Source: Deinococcus radiotolerans
GTDB taxonomy: Bacteria > Deinococcota > Deinococci > Deinococcales > Deinococcaceae
NCBI RefSeq assembly: GCF_014647435.1
Contig: NZ_BMPE01000008.1
Location: forward strand, 78,310 to 142,309
DNA length: 64,000 bases
Direction: 5' to 3'
Part shown: positions 28,231 to 40,126 of the stretch, in pieces
Position numbering within the stretch: position 1 is the first letter of the stretch
How the letters are laid out: each line of letters begins with the position of its first letter
Program-made: the position numbers and the translations under genes
The notes under the pieces: model-generated
What the model was told of the DNA's origin: nothing
The model's input: the letters and a program-made list of their open reading frames with translations, nothing else
The model's database searches: none

Positions 28231-28695
28231 ATGCGTCCTGCCCATCTGCTGCTGCCCCTGCTGCTCCTGACCGCCTGCAAGCCCGGCGGGGCGGCGCAGG
28301 GCGGCGAGGACCTGGTGGCCAGGACCCTGTTCACGGCGACCGGGTCGTTCGACGCGCAGGCGGACTCGCGTGAGCGGATCGGTGGGGGCCTGCGCCGCGC
28401 CACCTGGACCGCCCGCCCCCCGCTGGACGCGGCCGGGGTGGTCGTGCAGTACGACAGTGACGCGCGCCCCCTGAGCTGGATGCTGGACATCCGCTCCCCG
28501 CACTTCACGGCGCAGGAACTGGCCGGGCCGGGCGCGCAGATGGTCACGACGCCGCAGGGCGAGGCGCTGCACCCCGCCCAGGCGTCCCGGCTGGCGGACA
28601 CGCTGGTGCTGACCACCGCGCAGGGCCTGCGGGTGATCACGCGCGGGTACGCCACGCAGGAGGACGCCGCGCTGCTGCCCGCCTTCCGCCGCTGA
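28231..28695 (+). CDS. Hypothetical lipoprotein
   Basis: 154 residues. The N-terminus has a lipoprotein signal (MRPAHLLLPLLLLTACKPGG) with the lipobox L-T-A-C, so Cys 16 should be lipidated. The mature part is a compact, polar domain of about 135 residues (V-V-V-Q-Y-D-S-D-A-R-P-L-S-W-M-L-D-I-R-S) with no recognised family. The ATG at 28231 follows a TACGTT box by seven bases. Confidence 0.75.
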   Translation: MRPAHLLLPLLLLTACKPGGAAQGGEDLVARTLFTATGSFDAQADSRERIGGGLRRATWTARPPLDAAGVVVQYDSDARPLSWMLDIRSPHFTAQELAGPGAQMVTTPQGEALHPAQASRLADTLVLTTAQGLRVITRGYATQEDAALLPAFRR

Positions 28696-28717
28696 GCGGC
28701 ACCTGCCCTGGGGGGCT

Positions 28718-29755
28718 TCAGCGCACGGCGTTGCGGCCGGAGCGTTTGGCGTTGTACATGGCGCTGTCCGCCCGGGCGAACAGGTCGGCGGCACTGTCCT
28801 CAGCGCCGCGCAGGGACCCCACGCCGAAACTGGCGGTGATGTCCAGGCCCGCGATGGGCTCGCCGGCCACCTCGGCGCGCAGGCGTTCAGCGACAGCCAG
28901 CGCGTCGGTGCGGGCCAGGCCGGGCAGGATCAGCAGGAATTCTTCTCCGCCCCAGCGGCCCACCTGCCCGCCGGAGCCACCCACGCTGCGCCGCAGCCGC
29001 TTCCCAAACGAGCGGAGCACGTCGTCACCGGTGCCGTGGCCGTGCACGTCGTTCACGTGCTTGAAGTGGTCAATGTCGGTCACGATGATGCTCAGCGGCG
29101 CGCGGTTGTTCAGGGCCTGCTGGATGCTGCGCTGCAGTTCCTCCTCGGTGGCGCTGCGTCCCAGCACCTCGGTCAGGGCGTCCTTGCGGGCGGCCCTGAG
29201 GCGCGCGTCGGTGTGCAGGTGCACGCTGAGGTTCTGCTCAATGAAGCGCATGACGGAAAAGGCGATGACGCCCGTGCCGCCCATCACGATCAGGGCCGTG
29301 ATCCAGTCGGCCACGTTGCTGGGTTCCACCGGGCCGTTCATCAGCAGGCTGACCACGATGGACAGGGCGCACACGACGTTCACGGCGGTGCCCAGTCGCG
29401 TGCCGAACACGAGGTAGGACACCAGCACGTTCAGCGTCAGCCACAGGGTCAGGTGCATGGGCATGTCGCCCCACGCGACGGCGCGCGGCACCTCCAGCAT
29501 GGCGACCAGCAGGTACCCGACGCTGGTCACGGCGTACACGCCCTGCACCGCCTGCGGGCGCAGCAGCGTGGTGGCCGCCGTCAGGAGCGCCACGAAGGCC
29601 GCGATGTTCTTCGGGTTGCTCAGGGCCATCAGGCCCTCGCGGGGCGGGTCGACCATGGCGGTCAGGACGGCGTACAGCACGTACGCCACGCTGGCGCTGC
29701 ACACCACCATGACCCGGTTGCGGCGCAGCAGTTCAGGCAGCGTGAGCGGCCTCAA
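28718..29755 (-). CDS. Membrane-bound diguanylate cyclase (GGDEF domain)
   Basis: 345 residues. Six or so membrane helices (about 17-165) form an MHYT/MASE-like input, followed by a GGDEF domain (about 190-345) with an intact R-W-G-G-E-E-F active site; GGEEF is an active variant. The RxxD inhibitory site is not seen. The metal-binding strand I-I-V-T-D-I-D-H-F-K-H-V-N-D-V-H-G-H is complete. The enzyme makes c-di-GMP from two GTP. It stands alone at the end of a minus-strand unit. Confidence 0.92.
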   Translation of the reverse strand: MRPLTLPELLRRNRVMVVCSASVAYVLYAVLTAMVDPPREGLMALSNPKNIAAFVALLTAATTLLRPQAVQGVYAVTSVGYLLVAMLEVPRAVAWGDMPMHLTLWLTLNVLVSYLVFGTRLGTAVNVVCALSIVVSLLMNGPVEPSNVADWITALIVMGGTGVIAFSVMRFIEQNLSVHLHTDARLRAARKDALTEVLGRSATEEELQRSIQQALNNRAPLSIIVTDIDHFKHVNDVHGHGTGDDVLRSFGKRLRRSVGGSGGQVGRWGGEEFLLILPGLARTDALAVAERLRAEVAGEPIAGLDITASFGVGSLRGAEDSAADLFARADSAMYNAKRSGRNAVR

Positions 29756-29858
29756 AGCAGCTTCACTCCGGTGTCAGGCAGCTGGCTCATGTGGTGTCTT
29801 GAATTCTGGCATGCCGGGCCCACGCCGTCGACTCCTCGTCAGGGGGGGCGCCGAGCGC

Positions 29859-29900
29859 AGCGGGACCCCGCGACCAGCACGCTGGCGGCGGGGCCCCGCT
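29859..29900 (-). terminator. Hairpin downstream of ndk
   Basis: AGCGGGACCCCGC and GCGGGGCCCCGCT pair with one A-C mismatch, enclosing an inner CCAGC/GCTGG stem. It starts 10 bases after the ndk stop on the minus strand. No T run is present. Confidence 0.5.
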
Positions 29901-29910
29901 GGAGGCCAGT

Positions 29911-30327
29911 TCAGGCGATCAGTTCGCCGTCTTTGAAGAACAGCGCCAGTTCGCGCGCGGCGCTCTCGCTGCTGTCACTGCCGTGCGTGACGTTCTCGCC
30001 GGTGGTGGTGGCGAAGTCCGCGCGGATGCTGCCGGGGGCAGCGTTGGCGGGGTTGGTGGCGCCCATCATGGCGCGCCAGCCGGCGATGGCGTTCTCGCCT
30101 TCCAGCGCGATGGCAACCACGGGTCCGCCCGTGATGAAGTCCACCAGCTCACCGAAGAAGGGGCGCTCCTTGTGCTCGCCGTAGTGGGCTTCAGCGGTCT
30201 CGCGGGCGATGACCATCTGCTTGAGGCCCACCACGCGGTAGCCCTTGCGCTGGATGCGGGCGAGGATCTCGGGGGTCAGGCCGCGGCGGACGCCGTCGGG
30301 TTTGATCATGGCAAAGGTGCGTTCCAT
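29911..30327 (-). CDS. ndk: Nucleoside diphosphate kinase
   Basis: 138 residues, the usual subunit size. The active site reads N-V-T-H-G-S-D-S (catalytic His about 116), and [16 protein letters not shown] is the classic N-terminus. It transfers the gamma phosphate between nucleoside tri- and diphosphates. Transcribed alone; a TATCTT box lies about ten bases before the ATG. Confidence 0.97.
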   Translation of the reverse strand: MERTFAMIKPDGVRRGLTPEILARIQRKGYRVVGLKQMVIARETAEAHYGEHKERPFFGELVDFITGGPVVAIALEGENAIAGWRAMMGATNPANAAPGSIRADFATTTGENVTHGSDSSESAARELALFFKDGELIA

Positions 30328-30435
30328 AGCGCTCCCGAAGATAGCAGGCTCCCCCTGCCCTGGTGTCACGTCCCCCCCTGGGCGGCCCTCCCGCCCACCT
30401 GTCCAGACTTGCAGCAAACCCCGTACAATGGGAAG

Positions 30436-32388
30436 GTGACCCACGATTCTCCCCCTCGCCCATCCGGCGACGCGGCCCGCATTGCGCTGATCGCCTGCGC
30501 GGTTGCCGCCCTGGGCATGCTTCTCTTCCCCCTGGCCACACTGGGCCGGGGATTCAGTGCCGACGCCGTCCTCCTGCACGTCACGGGCAGCGTCATGAAC
30601 CTCACCTCGAACCAGCAGGCCCCCCTGCCACCCACCGGGACAGTCCTGGGCCTCGCCTGGGCCACGCTGGCCGCCCTGATCGTCACCCTGCTGGGCGCCT
30701 GGCAGCGTCAGCGCTGGTTCTGGCTGACGGGCCTGCTGACCTTCGGGCTGGCCACGGCCGCCGTGATCGTACTGGGCGGCGCTCTGGATGACCAGACCAG
30801 GCGCGTGCTGGCCGACACCACCCTGCGCCCCGGCGCCAAGCGGCAGCTGGGGAACTTCTACGCCAGTGGCGGCATGAACCTGGGCCTGTTCCTCCCGGCC
30901 CTGGCGGGCCTGATCGCGGCCGGCGCGGGCCTCAGCGCCCTGCCGCGCGTGTGGCAGGCGTTCAACCGCATGCGCAGTCTGCTGGTGCCCATCGCCGCGA
31001 TCGGCCTGGCGGTCCTGGTCGGCGCGATCGTCGTGCTGATCGTGCAGCCCAGCATCAACCAGAGCGGCGCGCCCATGGGCCTGTGGAGCGCGTGGCTGGC
31101 GAAATCGGACCTGGTGTACTTCGTGTACTCCACGCTGTTCGCGCCCATCACGTCCCTGAACCCGCTGCTGGACAGCCTGAAGATCGCCACGCCGCTGATC
31201 TTCACCGGCCTGAGCGTGGCCTTCGCGTTCCGCACCGGTCTGTTCAACATTGGCGCGCCCGGGCAGCTGACCATGGGCGCCATCGCCGCCATGCTGGTCG
31301 GCGTGTACGGCCCGGCCAGCCTGGGCTACGGTCTGCTGGCCCTGAGTGTCCTGGCCGCCGCGGCAGGCGGGGCCCTGTGGGGCGCCATTCCGGGTCTGCT
31401 CAAGGCGCGCTTCGGGTCCAGCGAAGTGATCAACACGATCATGCTGAATTACATCGCGTCGTCCGTGCTGGTGTTCCTGATCGGCAGTGATTCCTTCCCG
31501 TTCCTGGGCCGCGAGTACCCGCAGCCCCTGAAGGCTGAGGGCTCGAACCCGCAGAGTGAACTGCTGCATAGCGAGGCGCAGCTGCGCCCCCTGCTGGAGG
31601 TCCTGAACGTCGGGCAGAACGGCCAGGTGGCCCTGAGCATCGGCCTGCTGGTGGCGCTGATCGCCTTTGTGGTCGTGCGTCTGCTCGTGCGCAAGAACCG
31701 CAGCCTGATCGCCTTGGCCGCGGCCGTCGTGCTGGGCGCCCTCACGTGGCGGATCGGGATTCCCGTCACCGTGACCGGCAGCCAGCTGAACGGCGCGTTC
31801 CTGATCGCGCTGCTGTGCGCGGCGGGCTTCGGCCTGCTGATGTGGCGCACCGCCGCCGGGTACGCCCTGCGCGCCGTGGGCCTGTCGCCCAAAGCCGCCG
31901 AGTACGGCGGGATCAGCGTGGCGAAGAACACCATCCTGGCCATGACCATCGCCGGGATGTTCGCGGGCCTGGCGGGCACGCACTACGTGAACGGTGGGGC
32001 GCTTGACGAGTACCGCCTGAAGCAGAACATGCCCGTGAACGTCGGCTTCGACGGCATCGCCGTGGCCCTGATGGGTCAGAGCACCCCAGCAGGCGTCGTG
32101 GCGTCCAGCATCCTGTTCGGCACCATCGACACCGGCTCGGTCAGCGTCACCACGAAGCTCGCCAAGGTGAACAGCGACATCGTGACGGTCCTCAAGGCCC
32201 TCATCGTGCTGTTCATCGCGGCCGGGGGCTTCCTGAGCCGCCGCCTCACCTCTCCCCCACCGCCCGCGCTGGTCACCGCAGCGGAACGCCACGAGACGCC
32301 CGCCGCCGTGGACACCACCACATCCCTCACGCCGCAACCGAACGTGGGTCAGGCCAGTGAGGACATCACCCGGGATGGCAAGAACTGA
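30436..32388 (+). CDS. ABC transporter permease of the BMP/nucleoside (RnsC/NupP) type, enlarged
   Basis: 650 residues; typical family members have about 350-370. The C-terminal two thirds is the permease proper: [21 protein letters not shown] is the diagnostic segment, with the coupling-helix region [19 protein letters not shown]. The N-terminal 200 residues add four or five extra membrane helices, and a further hydrophobic insert lies near 410-450. In this importer class the substrates are nucleosides or related compounds. The GTG start follows TACAAT by six bases. The second permease follows with a one-base overlap. No ATPase or BMP-lipoprotein gene is adjacent. Confidence 0.88.
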   Translation: MTHDSPPRPSGDAARIALIACAVAALGMLLFPLATLGRGFSADAVLLHVTGSVMNLTSNQQAPLPPTGTVLGLAWATLAALIVTLLGAWQRQRWFWLTGLLTFGLATAAVIVLGGALDDQTRRVLADTTLRPGAKRQLGNFYASGGMNLGLFLPALAGLIAAGAGLSALPRVWQAFNRMRSLLVPIAAIGLAVLVGAIVVLIVQPSINQSGAPMGLWSAWLAKSDLVYFVYSTLFAPITSLNPLLDSLKIATPLIFTGLSVAFAFRTGLFNIGAPGQLTMGAIAAMLVGVYGPASLGYGLLALSVLAAAAGGALWGAIPGLLKARFGSSEVINTIMLNYIASSVLVFLIGSDSFPFLGREYPQPLKAEGSNPQSELLHSEAQLRPLLEVLNVGQNGQVALSIGLLVALIAFVVVRLLVRKNRSLIALAAAVVLGALTWRIGIPVTVTGSQLNGAFLIALLCAAGFGLLMWRTAAGYALRAVGLSPKAAEYGGISVAKNTILAMTIAGMFAGLAGTHYVNGGALDEYRLKQNMPVNVGFDGIAVALMGQSTPAGVVASSILFGTIDTGSVSVTTKLAKVNSDIVTVLKALIVLFIAAGGFLSRRLTSPPPPALVTAAERHETPAAVDTTTSLTPQPNVGQASEDITRDGKN

Positions 32389-33302
32389 TGGAAGCCCTCA
32401 TCGCACAGATTTTCACCACGGCGTTCCTCGCCACGTTCATCCGCAGCGTCGTGCCGCTGCTGCTGACCGCGCTGGGCGGCCTGTTCAGCGAACGCAGCGG
32501 CGTCGTGAACATCGCCCTGGAAGGCCTGATCATCTTCGGCGCGCTGGCCGCCGCGGTCAGCACGCAGCTCCTCACGCCCAGCCTGGGTCAGGTGGCGCCC
32601 TGGGCCGGCTGGCTGATCGGGATGCTGGTCGGCGGCCTGATCGCCTGGATTCACGCGGTCCTGAGCATCAAGTACCGCGCCGATCAGGTCATCAGCGGCA
32701 CGGCCATCAACCTGCTGGCGACCGGCGTGCCCGCCGTAGTGCTTACCGCGCTGTACGGCGTGTCCAACGAGAGCCCCAAGGTCGAACACGCGCTGCCCCT
32801 GTGGGGCGTGGGCGAACTGCGCTTCTCACCGCCCGTGTACTTCGCCTTCCTGGCCGTGGCGATCACCTGGTACGTCATGTACCGCACGCCCTACGGTCTG
32901 CGCCTGCGCGCCACCGGTGAGCAGCCGGGCGCCGCAGCCAGCATGGGCGTGAACGTGCGCCGCATGCGCTACAGCGCCGTGATCCTGTCCGGCGTGCTGG
33001 CCGGGACGGCCGGCACGTTCCTCAGCATCGGGAACCTCGACTCGTACGTGCGCAACATCAGCGCCGGCGCCGGCTTCATCGCCCTGGCCGCCCTGATCTT
33101 CGGGCAGTGGAAACCCCTGGGCGTGCTGGGCGCCACGCTGCTGTTCGGGCTGCTGCAGGCGCTGAGTATCGTCCTGGGGGGCACCAACCTGCTGCCCAGC
33201 ACGCTGGTTCAGGCCCTGCCGTACCTGATCACCATCCTCGCGCTGATCTTCACGGGCCGCAGCCGTGCGCCCAAGGCCCTGGGCCGCTCCTACGACAGCT
33301 GA
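32388..33302 (+). CDS. ABC transporter permease of the BMP/nucleoside (RnsD/NupQ) type
   Basis: 304 residues with about eight to nine membrane helices. The signature [12 protein letters not shown] (37-48) and the coupling region [16 protein letters not shown] identify it as the second permease of the RnsBACD/NupOPQ class. Its start overlaps the stop of the larger permease gene by one base (TGATG), so the two are made together and form the membrane channel of one importer. The ATP-binding subunit and the binding lipoprotein must be encoded elsewhere. Confidence 0.9.
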   Translation: MEALIAQIFTTAFLATFIRSVVPLLLTALGGLFSERSGVVNIALEGLIIFGALAAAVSTQLLTPSLGQVAPWAGWLIGMLVGGLIAWIHAVLSIKYRADQVISGTAINLLATGVPAVVLTALYGVSNESPKVEHALPLWGVGELRFSPPVYFAFLAVAITWYVMYRTPYGLRLRATGEQPGAAASMGVNVRRMRYSAVILSGVLAGTAGTFLSIGNLDSYVRNISAGAGFIALAALIFGQWKPLGVLGATLLFGLLQALSIVLGGTNLLPSTLVQALPYLITILALIFTGRSRAPKALGRSYDS

Positions 33303-33359
33303 CACAAGCACGAGCAGCGCGGCCGGACAGTTCCCTCTGTCCGGCCGCGCGACTTGTGT
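33302..33359. terminator. Long hairpin after the permease operon
   Basis: GCGCGGCCGGACAG (33317-33330), loop TTCCCT, CTGTCCGGCCGCGC (33337-33350), enclosed by outer arms ACACAAG (33302-33308) and CTTGTGT (33353-33359). A strong two-part stem right after the stop of the second permease. Confidence 0.75.
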
Positions 33360-33406
33360 TCCTTCACGGCGGGTCCAGCGCACAATGCGCTACTGTGGAC
33401 GGTACC

Positions 33407-34426
33407 GTGACGAGTTTCGGAGCTGCCCTTCGACAGGCCCGCGAGCAGCTGGGGCTGAGCACGCAGGACGTGGCCCTGCGCACCAAGATCCGCGGGGATT
33501 ACCTGCGCGCCCTGGAGGACGGGAACCTGAGCCTCCTGCCGGAACGCACGTTCACCCGCTCCTACCTCACCCGCTACGCCCGCGAACTGGGCCTGGACCC
33601 CCAGCCGCTCCTGCAGGACTTCGACCGGACCTCCCCCGCCCCGGCTGGATCCTCCCAATCAGCCCGGCCCGTCCCTCGCCGGCGCCGCGTGCCTGTCACG
33701 CTGATCGCCGCGCTGCTGGGCGGACTGCTGATCGTGGGGGCGAGCGGTTACCTGCTCAGCCAGCGCGCCACCCGCCCCGCCCCGGTCGTCCAAGCGGACC
33801 CGGCGCCCACCCCAGCCCCGGCCCACGCGGCCACCGTCCGCCTGACCGTCAAGGTGACGCCCCCCGGCGCGCGCGTGTACCTGGACAACCGCGACCTGGG
33901 CAGCGCACCCATCCTGGCCTTCCCGGTGGACGCCCGCACCCAGGCAGAACTGCGCGTGGAACTCAGTGGCCGCGAGCCGCTGCGGCAGGCGATCAACGTG
34001 ACCCGCAGCCGGAACCTGCGGGTCAATCTGAACGTCAAGGGCAAACCCAGCGTCCTGACGGACGCCGCAGCCCCCGCACCCCGGCCAGCCTCAGCTCAGA
34101 CGACCACCCGGGGCGCCGCGACCCCTGGGCAGGGGACCCAGACGACCCCAGCTCAGGGCGCCGCCACGGACACCCGCACGCCCGCAGCTGCTCCAGCCAC
34201 GCCCTCGGGCGTGCAGGTGTCGTACAGCGGGCCCGCCTGGACCCGCGTGACCGACGCCAGTGGCCGCATTCTCTTCGAGGGGACGCCCACGGCCGGCACC
34301 GTGAAGTCCTACCCGAAGGGCGTCACGATCCGCACCGGGAACGCCGCCGCCGTGAAGGTCAGCGTGGACGGCGCGCCCGGCGCCGCACTGGGGCAGGCCG
34401 GTCAGGTCGTCACCCGCAGCTTCTGA
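33407..34426 (+). CDS. RodZ-like protein: HTH, membrane helix, PEGA and RodZ C-terminal domains
   Basis: 339 residues from GTG 33407. Domains: an N-terminal Xre-type helix-turn-helix (S-F-G-A-A-L-R-Q-A-R-E-Q-L-G-L-S-T-Q-D-V-A to about 70), one membrane helix (about 92-112), a PEGA-type segment with P-P-G-A-R-V-Y-L-D-N (about 150), a Pro/Thr/Ala-rich linker (about 215-270) and a DUF4115-like C-terminus (from about 272). This is the RodZ layout (HTH inside, domain outside), with PEGA as an added module. RodZ links MreB to the wall machinery in rods. Deinococcus cells are mostly cocci, so the role here may differ. GTG at 33395 is an alternative start. Confidence 0.8.
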   Translation: MTSFGAALRQAREQLGLSTQDVALRTKIRGDYLRALEDGNLSLLPERTFTRSYLTRYARELGLDPQPLLQDFDRTSPAPAGSSQSARPVPRRRRVPVTLIAALLGGLLIVGASGYLLSQRATRPAPVVQADPAPTPAPAHAATVRLTVKVTPPGARVYLDNRDLGSAPILAFPVDARTQAELRVELSGREPLRQAINVTRSRNLRVNLNVKGKPSVLTDAAAPAPRPASAQTTTRGAATPGQGTQTTPAQGAATDTRTPAAAPATPSGVQVSYSGPAWTRVTDASGRILFEGTPTAGTVKSYPKGVTIRTGNAAAVKVSVDGAPGAALGQAGQVVTRSF

Positions 34427-34622
34427 CCCACACGCCCACGACCCTCAGGGTTTTCCCGCAGGCCGAGCGGGAGATGACGTCTGCGCGTCAATGCCGGGCC
34501 GCCACCCCCTCGCCTCAAAGACAGGAGCGGAGTCAGGAGAGTCTGCTTCCCTTCACTGGGGCCACGTCACGGGACCGTAGACCCGCGCGCGGTGGGGCTC
34601 TGCCGCCCGGTAGAGTAGGAGC

Positions 34623-35765
34623 GTGTCCCGTCCCTCACGCCCCACGCCGGTCCCAACCCCGCAGCTGAACGCCTTCCAGTACGCCTGGCGCAGCCCCTGG
34701 GTGCGTCTCATGGTGTTCCTGCTGGTCTTCTACGTCCTGTACCGCTTTGTGGGGCAGGTGAAGACTGTGCTGATTGACTTCGCCGTGGCGTTCCTGATCG
34801 CTTACCTGGCCAATCCGCTGCTGAACTGGCTGGAACGCGGCCGGGTCCGGCGGGGCCTCGGAGTCTTCTTCGTGGTGCTGATCTTCGCCGCTCTGTTCAG
34901 CATGGCGGGGCTGCTGCTGGCGACCGTGTCGGGGCAGCTGATCACGCTGCTTCAGAAACTCCCCGACCAGATCGGATCGCTGGGGGACGTCCTGGACCGC
35001 GTGACATCCTGGCTGACGTCCCGGGGCGTACCGGGCCTGGCGGACTCGCGGGAGCGGCTGATCACGGCCGCTCAGGACTACGTGCAGAACATCGGGAAGA
35101 ACATCGTGCCCATCCTGCAAAACGCCCTGTCTTCGACTGGCACGCTCCTCAGCGGTCTGGTGTCGATTGGCGGCATGGTCGGGCAGATCCTGCTGATCCT
35201 GCTGATGAGCGTCTACCTGATGATCGACTACAGCCGCGTGAACGCGGCCATGCTGGCGGTCTTCCCGCGCCCCTGGCAGCCACGCGTGCTGGAGTTCAGT
35301 GACCTGGTCGGCACGGCGGTGGGTGGGTACGTGCGTGGGCAGCTGCTGATCGCGTCGTTCATCGGGGTGTTCGTGTGGCTGGGCCTGAGCATCGTGGGCA
35401 TTCCCAGCGCCGCGGCGATCGGCTTCCTGGCCGGGGCGTTCAATATCGTGCCGTACCTGGGGCCGATCATCGGCGCCACGCCCGCCATCCTGCTCGCGCT
35501 GACCCTGCCGGGCGCGCTGATCAAGATCGTGCTGGTGATCGTGGTGTTCGTCGCGGCCAACCAGATCGAGGGGAACTTCCTGAGTCCATACATCCTGAGC
35601 CGCACGACCGACCTGCACCCGATCACGGTGCTGGTTGCCATTCTGATCGGCGCGTCCCTGCTGGGCTTCGCGGGGGCGCTGCTGGCCGTGCCGCTGATGG
35701 CGCTGGGGAAGCTGGTATTGCAGCGGTACTACTACCCGAGTCGCGTGTATACCGACGGCCCCTGA
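34623..35765 (+). CDS. AI-2E family transporter (UPF0118)
   Basis: 380 residues with about seven or eight membrane helices and a soluble middle loop (about 105-170). The end carries the family motif N-I-V-P-Y-L-G-P-I-I-G-A-T-P-A and the N-F-L-S-P-Y-I-L-S-R-T-T-D-L-H-P segment. Family members include TqsA and other putative exporters; the AI-2 role is established only for a few. The GTG start follows TAGAGT by six bases. Transcribed alone. Confidence 0.9.
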   Translation: MSRPSRPTPVPTPQLNAFQYAWRSPWVRLMVFLLVFYVLYRFVGQVKTVLIDFAVAFLIAYLANPLLNWLERGRVRRGLGVFFVVLIFAALFSMAGLLLATVSGQLITLLQKLPDQIGSLGDVLDRVTSWLTSRGVPGLADSRERLITAAQDYVQNIGKNIVPILQNALSSTGTLLSGLVSIGGMVGQILLILLMSVYLMIDYSRVNAAMLAVFPRPWQPRVLEFSDLVGTAVGGYVRGQLLIASFIGVFVWLGLSIVGIPSAAAIGFLAGAFNIVPYLGPIIGATPAILLALTLPGALIKIVLVIVVFVAANQIEGNFLSPYILSRTTDLHPITVLVAILIGASLLGFAGALLAVPLMALGKLVLQRYYYPSRVYTDGP

Positions 35766-35913
35766 GGCGCGGTCCACATGCAGGAGGCCCGGTCGTCTGC
35801 GGACGCCGGGCCTGTGCCGTATGGGTAGCTGTAGGTGCGCCTGCCTCTCCTCGCGGACGTATCGTATATGGCGCGTCCCTGACCGTCCGGCGGGCCGTGC
35901 TCAGCACAGGACA

Positions 35914-35949
35914 GCGCCCGCCCTCACCGGTTGGGGTGGGGGCGGGCGC
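35914..35949. terminator. Hairpin between the AI-2E gene and rplQ
   Basis: GCGCCCGCCC (35914-35923) and GGGCGGGCGC (35940-35949) pair perfectly, with an inner CACC/GGTG stem. It lies just after the rplQ stop on the minus strand and is the likely end of the alpha operon. Confidence 0.65.
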
Positions 35950-35965
35950 CGGGCGTGGTCTGGGT

Positions 35966-36316
<351 letters not shown>

Positions 36317-36343
36317 GGTGTATCTCCTTGGGGTTCAGTCGGC

Positions 36344-37355
<1,012 letters not shown>

Positions 37356-37359
37356 TGAT

Positions 37360-37980
<621 letters not shown>

Positions 37981-38124
37981 GTTTGACTCTCCTTGCGGCC
38001 TGCGCCCTGTGGGGGCAGTGCCGGGTCTGCGGCCCTCTGTTGCCCGCCTCCGTTGCCTGTGGTGAGGCTTACGTCACCATGAGGTGAGCGGTGGAGGCGG
38101 GGCAGGTGGGCGCGCGCGTGCGCT

Positions 38125-38520
<396 letters not shown>

Positions 38521-38523
38521 GGC

Positions 38524-38904
38524 TTACTTCCTCGTGGCCTTTTTCTTGCCGGCGACGGTCTTGCGGGGTCCCTTGCGGGTGCGCGCGTTCGTCTTGGTGC
38601 GCTGGCCGCGCACGGGCAGACCGCGGCGGTGACGCAGGCCGCGGTAGGCGCCGATGTCCATCAGGCGCTTGATGTTCTGGCCGACTTCGCTGCGGAGGTC
38701 ACCTTCGACCTTGTAGGTCTTCTCGATGGCTTCACGCAGGGTGCTCTGATCGCCTTCGCTGAGGTTCTTGACGCGGGTGTCCGGGTTGATGCCGGTGCGT
38801 TCCAGAACTTCCTTGCTGCGGGTCAGGCCGATGCCGTAGATGTAGGTGAGCGCGATTTCGACGCGCTTTTCGCGGGGCAGGTCAACGCCAGCAATACGCG
38901 CCAT
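38524..38904 (-). CDS. rpsM: 30S ribosomal protein S13
   Basis: 126 residues from the ATG at 38904. The N-terminus [13 protein letters not shown] and the helix-two-turn-helix G-I-G-L-T-R-S are typical; the long basic tail ([17 protein letters not shown]) reaches the P-site tRNA. A longer frame upstream on this strand overlaps rpmJ and is not used. The ATG comes two bases after the rpmJ stop. Confidence 0.98.
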   Translation of the reverse strand: MARIAGVDLPREKRVEIALTYIYGIGLTRSKEVLERTGINPDTRVKNLSEGDQSTLREAIEKTYKVEGDLRSEVGQNIKRLMDIGAYRGLRHRRGLPVRGQRTKTNARTRKGPRKTVAGKKKATRK

Positions 38905-38906
38905 GC

Positions 38907-39020
38907 TTAACCCTGCCTCTGCTTGTGCTTGACGTTGGAGCAAATGACCAGCACGCGCCCGTGGCGGCGGATCACTTTGCAGTTGTCGCACATCTTTTTG
39001 ACACTGCTACGAACTTTCAT
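38907..39020 (-). CDS. rpmJ: 50S ribosomal protein L36 (zinc-binding)
   Basis: 37 residues, reading [14 protein letters not shown] from the ATG at 39020 and ending K-H-K-Q-R-Q-G at 38907. Cys 11, Cys 14, Cys 27 and His 32 give the C-C-C-H zinc ribbon, so this is the zinc (C+) type of L36. It sits between infA and rpsM as in most bacteria. The small size means it can be missed by length cutoffs. Confidence 0.97.
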   Translation of the reverse strand: MKVRSSVKKMCDNCKVIRRHGRVLVICSNVKHKQRQG

Positions 39021-39134
39021 TGCTTCCTCCTCGCGCCGCCGCGCCCGCTCACCCCATCCTGGGTGCGTGACTGGCAGCGCTCGACCCCCCTCCCACTCTT
39101 GGGTGGGGAATCTGTTGGGTACTTCGGCCCGGCT

Positions 39135-39388
<254 letters not shown>

Positions 39389-39424
39389 CCACGCAACCTC
39401 CAGGCCTGATACAAGCCAAACGTA

Positions 39425-39454
39425 AAGGTATCATGACCCTTCCCGGAACGGCAA
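39425..39454 (-). promoter_or_regulatory. Likely promoter of the infA-rplQ operon
   Basis: On the minus strand TTGCCG (39454-39449), an 18-base spacer, then TACCTT (39430-39425), about 50 bases before infA. The match is moderate. It marks an independent start of this operon, which is cut off from secY-adk by 13 kb. Confidence 0.5.
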
Positions 39455-39508
39455 GACTGGTGGGCGCGGTGTGGTGACAGGGCTGGTCTGGTCCGCCCGT
39501 GCGTTCGT

Positions 39509-40048
39509 TTATTCCGGACGCTGCTGCTCCAGGACCTCCTGCCAGAAGGTCAGGCAGGCCTGCTCGTACAGTTCGCCCATGCGCAGCGTGCGCGAGAACG
39601 GGGGCTGATCGGGCACCGCGCAGGGATCGGCGTGCATCATGGCGTGATACGTGGCCAGCCGTTCCTGATGCTGACGCACTTGGTCTGTGGCCAGGACCCG
39701 CAAGGCCGCCCGGTCGTCCGGCGGTGTGAAGAACATCCGCAGCAGACCCGGGTCCCGCAGTTCCGGCAGGCCAGCCGGGCTGCGCCGCCAGTCGTCCAGG
39801 GCGGCCCGGCCCGCGTCCGTGATGCTGAACAGGCGGCGGCGCCGGCCCCGGTCTTCCTGCGTCTCGTTCAGCAGCCCCAGCGTGACGAGCCGCTGGGGTT
39901 CGGCGTACAGCTGTGACCGTGGGAAGGACCAGAAGTACCCCACCGATTCATCCACCCAGCGCTTGAGATCGTAGGCGGTGGCGGGTCCGGTGTGGTTCAG
40001 GAAGCCCAGCACGATGAACGCCGAGGGGCCTAGGGTTGCGTCCGACAT
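39509..40048 (-). CDS. PadR-family transcriptional regulator
   Basis: 179 residues from the ATG at 40048 (ATG at 40054 is an alternative). The N-terminal winged helix reads [22 protein letters not shown] and has the PadR-type recognition segment [16 protein letters not shown]. The C-terminal half is the helical effector and dimer domain of the PadR-s2/AphA-like group. It is divergent from the DUF4188 gene, with repeated TAGACCAT sequences between. It probably represses that gene and itself. Confidence 0.85.
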   Translation of the reverse strand: MSDATLGPSAFIVLGFLNHTGPATAYDLKRWVDESVGYFWSFPRSQLYAEPQRLVTLGLLNETQEDRGRRRRLFSITDAGRAALDDWRRSPAGLPELRDPGLLRMFFTPPDDRAALRVLATDQVRQHQERLATYHAMMHADPCAVPDQPPFSRTLRMGELYEQACLTFWQEVLEQQRPE

Positions 40049-40069
40049 CCCCACAGCGTACCATCAGGT

Positions 40070-40106
40070 TAGACCATCCAGAATAGACCATTCGATTTGG
40101 ATGGTC
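40070..40106. promoter_or_regulatory. Likely PadR operator between padR and the DUF4188 gene
   Basis: GACCATCC (40072-40079) and GGATGGTC (40099-40106) form an inverted repeat with 8-bp arms, and TAGACCAT occurs twice in direct orientation (40070-40077 and 40084-40091). The three GACCAT-type half-sites within 37 bases of a divergent promoter region look like a multi-site operator. Confidence 0.55.
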
Positions 40107-40126
40107 ATGGTTGTTCAGGAGGACGC

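Noticed and set aside
29911..32337. 808-codon open frame on the minus strand through the permease gene
   Set aside because: It is the ndk frame extended backwards through an antisense strand; composition is Gln/His/Arg/Gly-rich and low in hydrophobic residues, typical of antisense frames in GC-rich DNA. ndk begins at 30327.
38040..38124. Possible leader structure between rpsK and rpsD
   Set aside because: Some short inverted repeats exist but none is convincing; no S4-binding pseudoknot can be drawn with confidence.
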